Origin: Ciona savignyi | Lineage: Eukaryota; Chordata; Ascidiacea; Phlebobranchia; Cionidae | Direction: 5' to 3' | DNA: 64,000 nt | NCBI GenBank assembly: GCA_000149265.1 | Contig: CH003182.1 | Coordinates: forward strand, 393,006-457,005 | Part shown: piece by piece, positions 24,401 through 36,529 of the stretch | Layout: every line of letters starts with the position of its first letter | Numbering within the stretch: position 1 is the first letter of the stretch | The notes under the pieces: generated by a model | What the model was told of the DNA's origin: nothing | Seen by the model: only the letters and a program-made list of their open reading frames with translations | Databases searched by the model: none | Program-made: the position numbers and the translations under genes

Positions 24401-27400
24401 ATTGATCGTTACAAATTTATCAACATTGCCAATTAGAAGACATATATGTTCATGAAACTGCTTAGTTTTGTGTAAAACAAAAAATAAATAATGCCACAAT
24501 GCATAGGTTTTGCAAAAGTCACTTTATATTAAAATTTAATAGAAATGCCACCTAGCTTGTCTACAAGGTCTTCCCAAAATTTCCCTTAACAAAACCGAAA
24601 AATGGAGATTCACCAACAAAATTGTCTGACTGTATTGGTATGGTAACATCTTATTAATATTTTTAAAAAGGTGACATACTTTAAAACTTAATCAGGATAG
24701 TAAAAAACTACAAATTATATAAAACATAGGAAATCATAAACCTTTTGAGGTATAATTCTTCCTGATCGACTATTAATAGCCACAGCAGCAACTGCACGTT
24801 TGAATTCAATTGCTTTTGACCATTCTTCTTCCACTTTGCCGTGTTTCTCTGCTTTGCGGGCCTTGAGCTCTTCCAACTGTTCATTATAAGTTTCTTGCTC
24901 AGCAGTTTGCTGTTGGCGAAGCTCTTCCAAATTGCTCATGTATTTGAAGTACCTGTTTGTTGAATGTTGTCTTTATTAAAAAATTTATCTTGATAAAAAA
25001 AGTTTAGATAGTAATAACCATAATACAATTTTATTGCCATACCAAAATGGCAAATAACACAATACCAAGTCAAACACCAGTACCTATATTAACAAGATTA
25101 AAATATAAAATACCTGGAGGTGAGACCTTAAAATGTGTCAATATAATTTATATCTAGAGAGTGTTAGACACAAATTAACCACAAATACTTTTTTAAACAT
25201 ATAAGCAGAAAGTTTTGGGTCGCTTAGCTGACTAAAAATAATAGTAATATTCTATTTATGGTGTACACTAAACTTATTACCTATGCCTGGCCACATTACT
25301 CAGTTGGTTAGTTATAGCACAATGTCGGTTTTTAGCTGAAAGGTTGTGAAAATAAAACCAGCTGTTGAGTTAGTGTGCTGGTTCCTTATGCTCGGCACTG
25401 GGCTTACAATGGATTTATGGATAGAACTTGCACAGTACATTTTCAAATGTTTCTAGCATAAACAGAGCTGCAACTCGTTTTTTTTGTAGAAGATTTACAC
25501 TTGCAAAGTGTCTTGAGATTATGACATCATTGTTTACAACATAATATTGTCAGCGTTCTATGCAGTGCGGCTGAAAGTGCCAGTCATTTTTGCATATCTT
25601 TATTAATTAGCTTTAAATTAGCAACACAAAACTTCTAGATTGTGACCATTTCATGTAAAATAATGTTTACTCGGTTTGTGTTGGCCCATACAAACCAAAA
25701 AGTTACTTGTGGTTTAATTGTTTAGCCAAAAGTAGGATTTAATTTAAGATTGTAGATGGAGAGAGAGACAAAGGGAAAAATAAAAACAGCTTGCTCAAAG
25801 ATTTATACCAAATTTTTTGAATCATGCAATTGAAATTTGGAAGCTTTAGTTATGGGTCCCATTTGAAAAAATGGGACACATATTGTTTTTGTCCGTTTTT
25901 TTTTTCTTTTTTTTTTCGTCAAACGCTTGACAGGCATGGCTTGTGGCTCCAACATCTACTAGAAGGGATAATGGAATCGCAATGAAACTTAGTCATTTGT
26001 TAGACCACATGGTATAGATGAGCAGAAACCAAAATTTTGGGTAATATACCTAGGGGAATTCCCCTGGGAGGTGAAAAACCAAAACGGTATTTTTTTCAAA
26101 AATTTTAGCTTTTTTGGGCATAGCGCATGAACGGCTGCTCCAATTTTGATTGAATTTGGTAAAATAGTAGTGTGTTAGCCACTGCGTTACCAATTAGAAG
26201 AAACAAAATATTTACCTAGGGAAATACCCTAAAAATGAAGATATGTTTCTAAAGCAAGATTGTGACAGGCATGGATTGTGGCTCCGACATCTAACAGAAG
26301 GGATAATGGAATCCCAATGAAACTTCGTCATTTGTTAGACCACATGGTTTAGATATGCACAAACTAAAATTTTGGGTAATAAATCCAGGAGAATTCCCTT
26401 GATACGTTAAAAACCTAAACGGTATTTTTTTCTAATTTTTTTTAGCTTTTTCGGGCATAGCGCTTGAACAGCTGCTCCAATTTTAATCAGATTTTTTGAA
26501 ATGTAAGTAATAAGTCACTCATTTAACACCTAAAGAAAATAAAAAAATTCCCTTAGGAAATACCCAAAAAAATAGGATTTTGTTCCTAAATCAGGATTGT
26601 GACAAGCATGCCATTTCACCCCGACATTTACCAAAAGAAGTAATGGAATCCCAAATAAAATTTGATATATTTTTAGACAACATGATCTAGATATGCAGAA
26701 ATCAAAATTGTGGGTGATGAATTTAGGGAAATTCCCCTGAGACCATAAAAACCAAAACGGTATTTTTTCTGAAAAAATAGCTTTTTACGGGATAGCGCTT
26801 CCACGGCTGCTCTAATTTTGATCAGATTTGGTGAAATGTTTGGACCATTAAACACTCTGAGTCAATTAATTAAAACAAAGAAAACATTTACTTAGGGTAA
26901 TTCCCTTCAAAACGAAAATATGTTCTTGAATTGTGATTGTGACAGGCATGCCATATCGTACTGACATATCCAACAAGGAGTCGACAAAACTAAATAAAAC
27001 TTTAAGAATTGTTACATAACATGACCCACATATGTTAAACAGAAACTTATTTACTAATCCCATAGGAATTCCCTGAAAGCATGAAATCGGGCTATTTTGG
27101 AAATTTAGCTTTATTTTACCACCACGCTTGAAAACAAGCTTTAATTTAAAACATTTGTGGTGAAATGTTCGTAAATTTAAGACGTTTATTCTTTTCTCAA
27201 CTACACATGGAAAAGAAATTTGGTCTAATAACTATGGAACCCATGCGTTTATGCTTGCAGAAACAAAGTACATACTCGGTGTATAAAATACAAATTGTGG
27301 TTAGGGACCCTCTGTAGCATGAATATATGGCATACGACATGTGTTTTACAAATAGTGGTGGTTAAACATGTGGTTGACACTCTCTAGTTGATAACTGTGT

Positions 27401-30400
27401 TTTTACATTGTGCAAACATGAACACTAAACATCTAACTCTGGTGCTTCGGACTTTCTTAATTCCTTTTCCAATATTAATTCTTCTTTGTTCTTATCGTTT
27501 TGAGATAAGCCGCAATAAATATCCCATTCCATTCCTTTTTTACAAAATGTTTTATGTTCACAATTAAAATTAATTAAAACATTTTTTACAATTTAATCAA
27601 CAGGGAAAGTTTACCAAACAATGCTTGCAAAATATTATGGAGTCTCATATATAACACATAACATTATATTTGGTAACTTTAACTATATAGCGGGTAATAT
27701 GCTGATTGCACATGTAATAACACTCCTTCATTTTTCCAATTATGTAATAAAACATAAAACCTACCAACACATAACAAAATTTGACAAAAAAAGTCAAAGC
27801 AATGTCTATTGTACCTTTGTTCCTGGTCAGTGACATTCTTGTCGACTTCCTGTCGAGTTTCTTCTGTTTTCTTTTTTCGAAAATATTCAGCAAGTTTGTG
27901 CTGGAGTTGGTGGTTCTGGTGGCTTAACTGCTCTCTCTCATTCAAGGCAACCTGACAGAAAGTCAGGTTACAAGATTATGAAAATTATATTAAATGTACC
28001 TATTTGGCAAAATATGGCACAACTTCTGACTGTTCTGTGTCAACTTTATTAGTAAGTAGACAAGAAGTAACCATATAATTATCAATTGTATTTTAATGAG
28101 CTTTATATTAATCTTTAGGGCTTAATTTTAATCTTTCTTTACCTAGATTCTGATAACAGTTTACGGATACAAAAATAAATTGCCAATCAATTCTCGACAA
28201 TTTTTGCATTAGTTTAAAAATATAGTCCACGGAAAGGTAAAAAATATACAACTGTTCAATTGGACATTTCCTTTAGCAAAAAAATTGTGTTCAATGGTAA
28301 AGGTTCAAAGCTGCTTTTCAAATCATGAACATCAACAACAACAACTTGGTTAACCAGAAGTTAACTTGATGCACAGCCATTATATTAAAAAAGAAAGACA
28401 AATTAATTGTAACATTGCCACACAATGTTCACCACATTATGGCAATATGGTTTAAATATATTGCAAATGGAGATTTAAAATGCTAGATTTATCTTTTACT
28501 GTCACACCTGACCCCATATTATAAGCTACTGCAAATATACGATTGTATGTTGTTTTATATAAGTGAAGTTTAATATAAACAGCAAATTAAAAAAAAGCAT
28601 TTACCTGGTATTTCTGAAGAAGCTCTTCCCGGTTTATTTGAGGACTCATAATCTCCTCCTCCTCCTCGAGCAATATTTCAACTTCCCCCTCGTCACTTCC
28701 TGCAATTAAGTTTTCGTAGGCAATTAGATGATTGGTTAAATCACCCAGGTAAATAGCAACAATTTAACTTCTTTTGCTTTTGTGTGAAGAATAAACTGAG
28801 AACAACTGATATCATCAAGGTACTGTGTGCCAAGACTTGTTTCTATTGTAATTGTTTAATAATTTAAACCAATATTTAGAATAATTCCATTGAATCACTT
28901 AGAGTCATGTAAAATAGCTAAATAGGATATAATCGGTAACTAGATTATTATGGTTTCTACTAGTTGTACAGAAAATCAATATTACATTTATGGTTATGCG
29001 ACTATTCAACAGTTCATTTCAATATTTTTTCCGTTGATTCCGATTTATGACTATGATTTCAATTCCTAGTATAAATATATAGGATGCATGTCATATGCAC
29101 GGAAATTTTATATGTTGGTTTAAATAAATATAGACATGACTAGAAAAACCCTGAAGAAATACTTTAGAGAAAGTATAAGTTAAAATAAGCTATATAGTGA
29201 GAGTGTTAACTAAATTAGCTTACTCCAGCTGATTATTTACGGCGACTTAATTGATTGTACAAAATTGAAGGAACTTGTGAACTGTACACAACACACTGAC
29301 TGCAATAGCTCCGGTAACCCAATGGTGGATGCGAGGTATCTCGATTATCGTACCACAGAAAGATAATTACAGGAAAAGACATTAAAAAAATGGGTCTTGA
29401 GTTTATCAGTAAAAACAAAGCGTTTATGCAATCACAAACGCTTTGCCATGTCGAACTCGCAACACTTGTTATTGTGATGTAGTCATGGCAATAAACCATA
29501 GTCCTAGAAGTCTATTAGGCATTATTGGGGTTAAAAGATTAAAATGATTCTGTTCATTTATACGTACTTTATACAGTCATGTGAAGATACTTAGGTATAA
29601 CTTCGATTGTATTATTAAGTTAAAAATCAAACAATCAGCATTTGAATGGCTTTTGTGTATTTGAAGATCAAAAAAAAACTTTTTGAATTCAATATTAATG
29701 CAACTATCCATTTTTATTGCTGGTGCAAATACAATGCTTATTCCGCGATTATCGATACTTTTTAACAATTATCGTTGCAGCCCTGGAATTACATGGAATT
29801 TTCTGGTGACACTGGGGTGCCATTTATCAAAATTCCAATTAGAAAAATCAAAACCCTCTTAGCTAACATTATCTTTAAACAGCAATATTGCAACAAAAGT
29901 GGATACAAGCACAAAGCAGACTTTCTTTAATTCTAGGGCTTTTTAGAATCCCCTTAACTGGTCTAATTGGCCATAGAAATAGACAAGTGAAATAAAAGAT
30001 TGAAAATAGAAAAAAAAAATTAATGAAAGATAAGATGTAAAAGCATACCATATTGATCTGGGGTTCCAGGTTGTGGTATCTCATTTTCGGCTACTTCTTC
30101 TTCAACTGCAAGCGGGGGGGTAGGTTGTCGTGACAACACCTCCCCTATGACTAGACCCCCCTCATCAGCTTCGACGCATTCACCGCTTTGTAAAACTTGC
30201 TGTTCTTCATCTACAGAAAAATCAGTTAGTTAAAATAATTCTAGTTGTAATCTCATTCGACTTAAATCTGATCTGTGCAAAATCTTAAAGCTGTAATTTT
30301 ATTTTTTCTTATTCCACAACATTTATTAGCCTAAAAAAACCTTAATATGTGACCATACTTGTCTTCCTAATGTTTGTACTCAAGATAACAGTCAATGTGC

Positions 30401-33400
30401 AGCCTTACATAGATTATCTGTATGTTAAAAAACAAAAATGATTGCTTAATCCAAAACCCAAGTAAAAATCTTTGTTTTTTTGTGTCAAATTCTCTGGCCC
30501 ATTAAAAAAGGTTTTGTTTGAAGGTTGTCATCGTAATAATTAAAAATAAGTTTGCAACCACTTATGTTTGAAAGCAAATTATTTTAACCTGTTGTAGTGA
30601 TTGGTTCATTAGGTATTGCAGGTTCTTTATTAGTAAGTTCTTCATCATTACTTCTGTCCAACAAGAAAAAATAAGTTTATCGTAGCATGGATAATGGACA
30701 TAAACTGCTTGGGTAGCAGTTAAATTCATTTATAACTAACCTATAGGCCTATTCATTATTATGTGCATAAACACAAAGCTAAATAGAAGGCTAGTTGTTT
30801 TTGTGTTTTTATTTAATTGAAACATCACCAAATGAGAGATAATTAAACAACATGGTATCTTTATTGTGTGTTAAATTTCTGGTAAATTAATAAAATATTA
30901 ATTTTGTGTCTTGACAGTTTATTGTTGCTTAGCGAGACATACTTAATATTGGTAATAAGACAAATGCTAAAGAAACTTATTTACAAAATAATTGCTAATT
31001 TAGCTAAATTGTGCTAAGTTACTGTATTAATTTTATGCAGTATATATACAGTGGATGCCGCTTAATGTGATCACATTTGTTAACACCAACAATGATAACA
31101 ATAACCGATTAATAACATTACCCGAAAAAATGAAAATTGCTATTTTATCGTTTAATAGATGTCGCAAAAATAAAATTTAAATACAATACAACTGAACTGT
31201 AAACGAAATATTTGATAAACAGTAAAACTTACAACAGACACAGTACAATACTGTACATTATTTATTTTAAAAAAAACATGTTTTGTCTGCTTCATGTGTT
31301 TTTGCAGCAAATTATTTATAAAGACTCATACTCATAATGCAATTCAAATTCAGAAGATTTATTTTGCATTTTAACCCGTAACACACAAAGAGCTTCCCGC
31401 ATTTCCTTTCTCACCGTCCCGACAATTCCAGTTTCAATGTTTATAGGTTTCTTAGATGGCTAATCATCAAAGTTTGGTATTTACGTTAGAAGTTAACAAT
31501 ATTAGTCTCTACGTTTGGGAAAAAATTGATAACAATAACCGATGTACTGATTACAGTAAGCGGAATAATTGTAATGCATATTGTACGTTCGGGCGGGGAT
31601 CAGAAAATTCGATAATATTAACTGATTGATAACATTATCCGTGATTACATTAAGCAGCATCCACTGTATCATTATGACAATTATGATATACAGTGGAACC
31701 CCACACTGACCACCTATGGGACCGTCATCAAGCAGTCGCGTTAGCGGGATGGTCGTGTTAGTGAATTTGCAGCCAAAACGTCTGCCTTTTTACTAAAATT
31801 TTATTAAATGCCATAATTTTTATCAATCACTGCAGAATGAATTTAAAATGGTCATGTTATCGAGGTGGTCATCAAGCAGGGTTCTACTGTGTATATATTG
31901 CATAAAATTAATCATAATATATATATAGCCTATATATACAGTGTGTGTGTATGTGTGTTTGTGACAGGCCCATCAGATAGTGTATAAATTGAGAAAAAAA
32001 TCGCATAATAAATCGATTTTACTTCTGCAGTGATAATGTAACAAGTTAAATAAATATACATAATATAAATATATTGATATTACATACTCAGATGGTTTTG
32101 ATTCTTCTGTTTCTTTCACATCATCATTTTTTATATCTGTCAAATGTTCTGTTAATATTTCCACACTGAATACCCAAATCCTGCTTTTACTCCCATACTA
32201 TTAAGTTTAAGCTTTACATTTTTTGTTTAAAACTTTAAATAAAAATGTAGAAATTGAAAAACTGATCATAATGAAAATGTACCACCAGTTTATAAATTGG
32301 TATCTAAATGTTAAATGAAAAACCTGTGTGTTCTTTTTCTAATTCTACTCTGTTTGCATCATGTTCTTCCTCCATATCATTTTCTACAGATTATTATGAA
32401 AAAACTTTAAAATGCATAAATTTTAAAAACTAACAAAAATACATTTAAATTGCATAAATTCATAAAAACTAACAAAAATATTTCATAAGTTTCTATGGGC
32501 ATGCTTTTGTGAATATATAGGTATAATGAGTCAGTTGGACAGACTACTTCCGAGTAGTAATGTTTAAGTGGATCCATGCTAAACGAAACATGTTAGAGTG
32601 TATCTAGACCACACAGATTCATGTGCTCAAGGAGTTTTGATTCAATTGTCCAAAGCCTCATAATTCTTATATCGACACCCTCCAACAGTTAAACTGGATA
32701 TTGGGCAAGGTAATGAATTTACACCATGTAGTTTTTATTTTCCAAGTCATCAGACTCCTGCTATGATTCTAGTAAGAAGTTAATATTAAATATAAAAATG
32801 TGCGGTCCAAATGTCAAAAGAGATGGAGCTGATACACTTTCATTTGTGGGAACTACACAAATTGCTTGCAAATGGAAAATCAATTACGCATATTGTTATC
32901 TGTAACAATAGTAATAATAGGCTCAGCCTCTGCTTACCACAGAGCATGGTATAGCTATAGACTAAAAAACAATCACCTGGAACTGAAGTGGAATTCTCTT
33001 CTGGGGCAGCTTCGGATGGAATCTAAACAAAACACAAGTGTCAAGTATAGCAAAGAAAACAGATATGCAGATGTTTATCAATTCTTGGAAAATGTAAATT
33101 AAGTTATAACACACCATGCACTTATTAAATTACCTGTGTCTAATCTATGGGAATTTCTAAACGAGATTACAATGTTTTTATCGGCCAGTTAGTCTTGCGG
33201 TTTAGTGTGTCGCCCTTCAATCGAAAGGTTGCAGGCGCCAACTGGTCGCTAGCTAGTCGGTTGTAATGTTGGGCAAGGCATTTTACACACACACACACAT
33301 TGCCTGAACCCACCGGAACTGAAAATCCAACAATTAACAAAAAAAAACTGGCAAGATACTACAGCAAAACAGAAAGGCACCAAAAAAACAAAAGTTATCT

Positions 33401-34186
33401 AGTTTGGTGCCTCCCTCATGGACATCGCTTCGGTCCTGTGACTGCTCGATTTTAATGTAGTTTTAGTCTGTTGTGTCCCTATTGGAAAGTGTACTTTCTG
33501 TGCGCCGGATTTTTGCGCCAACATTTTTTAACCTAAATTTTGCGCCATGCCAGTAATACTTATTTGCGCCACCACAAACAAAGTTGCATAATTTTTAATT
33601 AAAACTTTGAAATATAAAGCTTAAACTGTCAAAAATACTGACATAAATGAAAGGAATAGGAATAGGATATTCATGTTTATCCCCGTGAATGGGCTGATTT
33701 TTGGAGTTTTCTACGCCAATACCCAAAAAAGTAGTCCGTGCGCCACGCCAGATATATCCGGCGCATCATACGAACTTTCCAGTAGGGTGTTGTGTATGAT
33801 TTACACATTCGTTTAATTTAGTAGAACCCATTAATCCGCTGGGTTCGTGCAACGTCCGTAAAGTGTCTTGCCTAAGGACACAACCGACTATTTAGTTTCG
33901 AATCTGCAACCTTTCGGTTGAAAGGCTTCGCAAAAAAAACACCAGACTAACCGGTCGGACAAATACAATATGCAATGTATGACAAGTTTGCTACCGAATA
34001 ATTCTCAAAAGTTCTTATGCCAGGTAAAATGGCACATAATCAACTAGAGCGCGATGTCACACGGTCGAAGAGACCGGCGCCTTACTACCAGTCACACAAC
34101 AACGCGAAACTTCCGGTAAACGTTGCACAGCTGACTGAACAGATAAATTAGAAAATATATACCGTCGTTTCACCGGGGTCTTCCAT
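21456..34186 (-). CDS. ccdc96: Coiled-coil domain-containing protein 96 (CFAP184), ciliary
   Basis: Fourteen exons: 34186-34163, 33022-32977, 32383-32324, 32148-32088, 30653-30589, 30210-30049, 28699-28605, 27951-27815, 24952-24742, 23211-23092, 22885-22793, 22624-22487, 21930-21814 and 21584-21456. All phases agree and give 485 aa (human about 555). The N-terminal half is acidic and low-complexity (VEILLEEEEEI). The C-terminal half is coiled coil and holds the DUF4201 signature: LHLIDFEQLKIENQTYNEKI, then TVQVLTHLKEKLQFVQAEN, KRDILSRTKQARDALR and GLLGNTDLLRDFE. CCDC96 works with CCDC113 on motile-cilium axonemes near radial spokes and the dynein regulatory complex. The start MEDPGETT is the weakest part: its exon is only 24 nt. 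The exon 4 acceptor (ATATTAACAG) was chosen because it keeps the phase. Confidence 0.93.
23431..24240 (+). mobile_element. SINE family 1 copy split by a hAT insertion
   Basis: Forward copy with head GGCTGGTTAGTCTGTCGGTTAAGTG, box B-like GCAGGTACGAAACTAG, and the tail GGGATAAACATGAATATAC. The tail is interrupted at 23722 by the element at 23723-24219 and resumes as CCTATAC. It lies in a ccdc96 intron. Confidence 0.8.
23723..24219. mobile_element. hAT-type MITE, 497 bp, nested in a SINE
   Basis: Near-perfect terminal inverted repeats CAGCGGTTCCCAAACT and AGTTTGGGAAACGCTG. Perfect 8-bp target duplication TACTAACC (23715-23722 and 24220-24227). GC-rich ends (GGCGGCGCC / GGCGCCGCGGCGCC); no ORF. 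Confidence 0.95.
25283..25420 (+). mobile_element. Diverged SINE family 1 remnant
   Basis: Only the head is recognisable (CTCAGTTGGTTAGT, GCTGAAAGGTTGTG), so the call is weak. It sits in the large ccdc96 intron 24953-27814. Confidence 0.4.
25850..27388. mobile_element. Non-autonomous element with four internal ~335-bp tandem units (copy A)
   Basis: It starts TTATGGGTCCCATTTG..AAATGGGACACATATTG and ends TTGACACTCTCTAGT. Internal units are marked by TGTGACAGGCATG near 25930, 26267, 26598 and 26938. Each unit carries a TTCCCCTGGGA-type word and a later CCTAGGGAAATACCCT-type word. Copies B (47374-50868) and C (54670-55473) share both ends. The 3' end CTAGT followed by T fits a Helitron terminus (CTRRT|T), but no clear hairpin or 5' TC was found. 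It fills most of a ccdc96 intron. Confidence 0.75.
29259..29345 (+). mobile_element. SINE family 1, 3' fragment
   Basis: The fragment AATTGAAGGAAC..CAACACACTGACTGCAATAGCTCCGGTAACCC is in forward orientation within a ccdc96 intron (28700-30048). The rest of that intron shows nothing recognisable. Confidence 0.7.
31049..31666. mobile_element. Tc1/mariner-like MITE, 618 bp, TA target site
   Basis: Inverted ends CAGTGGATGCCGCTTAATGT and, on the other strand, CAGTGGATGCTGCTTAATGT, each flanked by TA. Internal copies of GATAACAATAACCGAT suggest sub-terminal repeats. No transposase ORF. Lies in ccdc96 intron 30654-32087. Confidence 0.9.
31691..31889. mobile_element. Second mariner/Tigger-like MITE, 199 bp
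   Basis: Ends CAGTGGAACCCCACACTGACCA and, on the other strand, CAGTAGAACCCTGCTTGATGA. TA precedes the left end; the right flank has drifted to TG. It follows the first MITE by 24 bp. Confidence 0.8.
33181..33312 (+). mobile_element. SINE family 1, 5' part
   Basis: Forward head CGGCCAGTTAGTCTTGCGGTTTAG, CAATCGAAAGGTTGCAGG and GTCGCTAGCTAGTCGG, ending after an (AC)n run and CTGAACCCACCGGA. Located in the first ccdc96 intron. Confidence 0.8.
33477..33787. mobile_element. MITE, 311 bp, 8-bp target duplication
   Basis: Ends CCCTATTGGAAAGTGTAC and, on the other strand, CCCTACTGGAAAGTTCGTA. Target duplication TGTTGTGT (33469-33476 and 33788-33795). GCGCCGGAT-type words sit inside both ends. A SINE tail (GGAATAGGATATTCATGTTT) lies within it. 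Confidence 0.85.
33788..33960 (-). mobile_element. SINE family 1, reverse copy
   Basis: From TGTTGTGTATGATTTACAC through TTCGTTTAATTTAGTAGAA and GTGTCTTGCCTAAGGACACA to the head CCAGACTAACCGGTCGGAC. It starts exactly at the target duplication of the adjacent MITE. Confidence 0.8.
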
Positions 34187-34360
34187 TATAGTAGTGGTTG
34201 TTTTAACTGCCCCTTAATGATGTTGGGATGTTATATATATAGGTGTATGTTAAATTGCAAAAACCTCTAACTGTCAATATTAAGCGTTCCTATTCGTTAC
34301 CATGGATTTTTATTATTTTCGATAGATGTCGCTGTTGTATTTTTTATTTCACAAATGTTT

Positions 34361-34465
34361 TACGGTCGGGTGGCCAAATGGTTAACATGGCCGATACGTA
34401 TAACAATTCTGTGTAAATAAGGTTTTGTTGACGAGCCTATTAGTGGTTCGAAACGTAGCCTTGTA
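34361..34465 (+). mobile_element. SINE family 2 (tRNA-Leu/Ser-like)
   Basis: Box A-like TGGCCAAATGGTTAAC at 34371 and box B-like GTGGTTCGAAAC near 34444, with GACGAGCCTATT between them. This is the clearest copy with both promoter boxes. Confidence 0.7.
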
Positions 34466-35235
34466 AAATAATGCTGTACGGCTTAGCTTAAAAGACAATA
34501 TTTGATTCCCGCCATCACATAAGGTGGCAATCACACTTAAATAAAATTGACAAGAAGGAATTTTGTGGCTGAACATAAAGGTTAAAACTAAACAAATAAG
34601 TATATGAGTTACAATAAATCGATAAACTGCCATAAGTTAAATAGGTCTTAATACTTGCATAGCTACCTTTTGACTTGTTTTCCCTGTAATTGCCGTCACT
34701 ATGAACTGTAGTAATTTCTCGGTTTGTCATTGTTCATTATATACTGCATGTTGTCGATGTACTAGATTTCCCACGCACTGTAAACCACCAGGCAATATTG
34801 GTTCCAAATAACTTTTATTCAAATATTGCTATGCGGTCATTGTTTTTTTTTTGTTGTGAGAAATCGATTTACAGTGTCAAAACTTGGCGTTAGAGTAAAC
34901 AGCTAAAGTTTAAAGCCCGGCCTCCACAGGAGCCGTCACGTCTGTCCTGGGGTGACCGCCAGAAGTGGTTAAACAAGTCAAACTGTCTGTGTTTTAATGT
35001 AACTGGAATTCTTAAAAATGCGACATTTAGGCCTACCAGGACAGAACAAAGAAATTGAAAGTATTTAAAAAAGAATTTCAGTTATATGCAAAATAGTATT
35101 GATGTTAAGTAAAATTATCATTTAGGGTATGATTATCATGAAAAATAGTTAGAGAGTTACCACTTAACCACCATTATTTGTAAAACCTCATTTAGACGGT
35201 TATCTGTTTCTACAAAAACAACTATGTGAATTGAA

Positions 35236-35425
35236 TAAGGAATACTCATGTTTATCCTTGTAAATGGAAAACACAATGAGATTGATCGCACGAGCAATGT
35301 TTAAGATTACCGCATGCCCACTGTCGGGTTGCAGGAGCTATTGCAGTTTTTGGTAGAACTCATTAATGCTATGGGTTCAGGCAATATCTGCTAAGGACAA
35401 AACCGACCAGCTGGTGACCACTGAC
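35236..35425 (-). mobile_element. SINE family 1, reverse copy
   Basis: Tail GGAATACTCATGTTTATCC, then CCACTGTCGGGTTGCAGGAG, TTTTTGGTAGAACTCATTA and GGCAATATCTGCTAAGGAC. The head is lost near 35425. Confidence 0.75.
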
Positions 35426-36529
35426 CAGGATTCTCAGGTTATCTAACCGCACTGGGTATATCATTGCTGGCTTGTTTGTCCAAGAAACCAAATGGCTCTC
35501 GAATTGCCAATCCAAACTTGTTATCTTTGTTCTGCAAAAGACGCGCTTCCCTTTGAAAATCCAAAGTAGATATATTTTTTCTGCGTCACGCCTGTGATAG
35601 TCACGTCGGTTAGCTTGGTCATTCGGTGAAACAGGTAATCCAATCAGGTTGAAACTTTTAGCAATCCTAACTGACATGCTGATAATTTGCATTGATTTTT
35701 AATTTAAAATAACCCAAGAAGAATTCATCTTATCGGGAAAAGTTTACAAAATAGTCCACTTTCACCATTTTTGGCGTTATCGCCAATATCTTCGACCCGG
35801 AAAGATTTTTTTTACAAATTTTCATACACTTGTGTGTAACATAAATCAGAAAAACACAATTTAACTTAAAATATACTAGTTTACCTCAGGTAATCCCTAA
35901 ATTAGAATATGCATAAACTATGATAAACACACACTATTATTTCGCGTGTGAAGGAGATGGAGAACCAAAATACAAAAAAGAATTCAGTTACGAATAAATA
36001 TGCGTATATTTCAATATATCTATTACGTTTGGATTACAAAAACAAAACCATGCGAATCATTTATCCATAAGAATAATCTTGTCCAAAGCGGACACTTATT
36101 ACCATTTTTGATATATTTTTATTCTCACATACTGCATGATGATTAATGAATGTATTGCATAACGGGACTGGTTAAAACGCGATCAACGGCAGCGAACTAA
36201 TTTGCGGATCGGGTAAAACGCGGATTTTGCTCGCTGTCAAAATAAATCCGAGGAGTTTAAAACGGATTATTATATAAAATCAATATTTTAGCCTTTAATT
36301 GCAGGACAATTTCCGCGTTTTACCGATTTTACCCAATCCTTTGATTATTTGGACGCGGAAAATGCGCGTATGACCAAGTGCCTTGCCAACAATCTTTCGT
36401 TTTTGTACACCGGTACACGTAATAACACTGACTGGTCACGCGATAAAACGCCCAAAGCATAATTCCCACTACGAGCTTTGTAAAAGTACGCATTCGCAAA
36501 ACTGTTTTTAGGTTGCTATATTTATTAAG

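Larger units (their letters stand above)
34187..36529. other. Divergent intergenic region between ccdc96 and the kringle gene
   Basis: The two genes point away from each other, so both promoters should lie here. Contents seen: one family 2 SINE (34361-34465), one family 1 SINE (35236-35425) and a stretch near 36165-36450 rich in the word AAAACGCG. No coding exon was supported. Confidence 0.5.

Noticed and set aside
25850-27388. CRISPR-like or satellite array
   Set aside because: The units are ~335 bp, contiguous and bounded by shared element ends found elsewhere; this is a transposable element with internal repeats in a eukaryotic intron.
32149-32164. Alternative acceptor GGGTATTCAG for ccdc96 exon 4
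   Set aside because: Better pyrimidine tract, but it puts the exon out of phase with exon 3; ATATTAACAG at 32149 keeps all phases.
34515-34730. Minus-strand frame starting MTNREITTVHSD, possible first exon of ccdc96
   Set aside because: Its donor would end in phase 1, whereas ccdc96 exon 2 needs phase 0. The MEDPGETT exon fits, so this one was left out.
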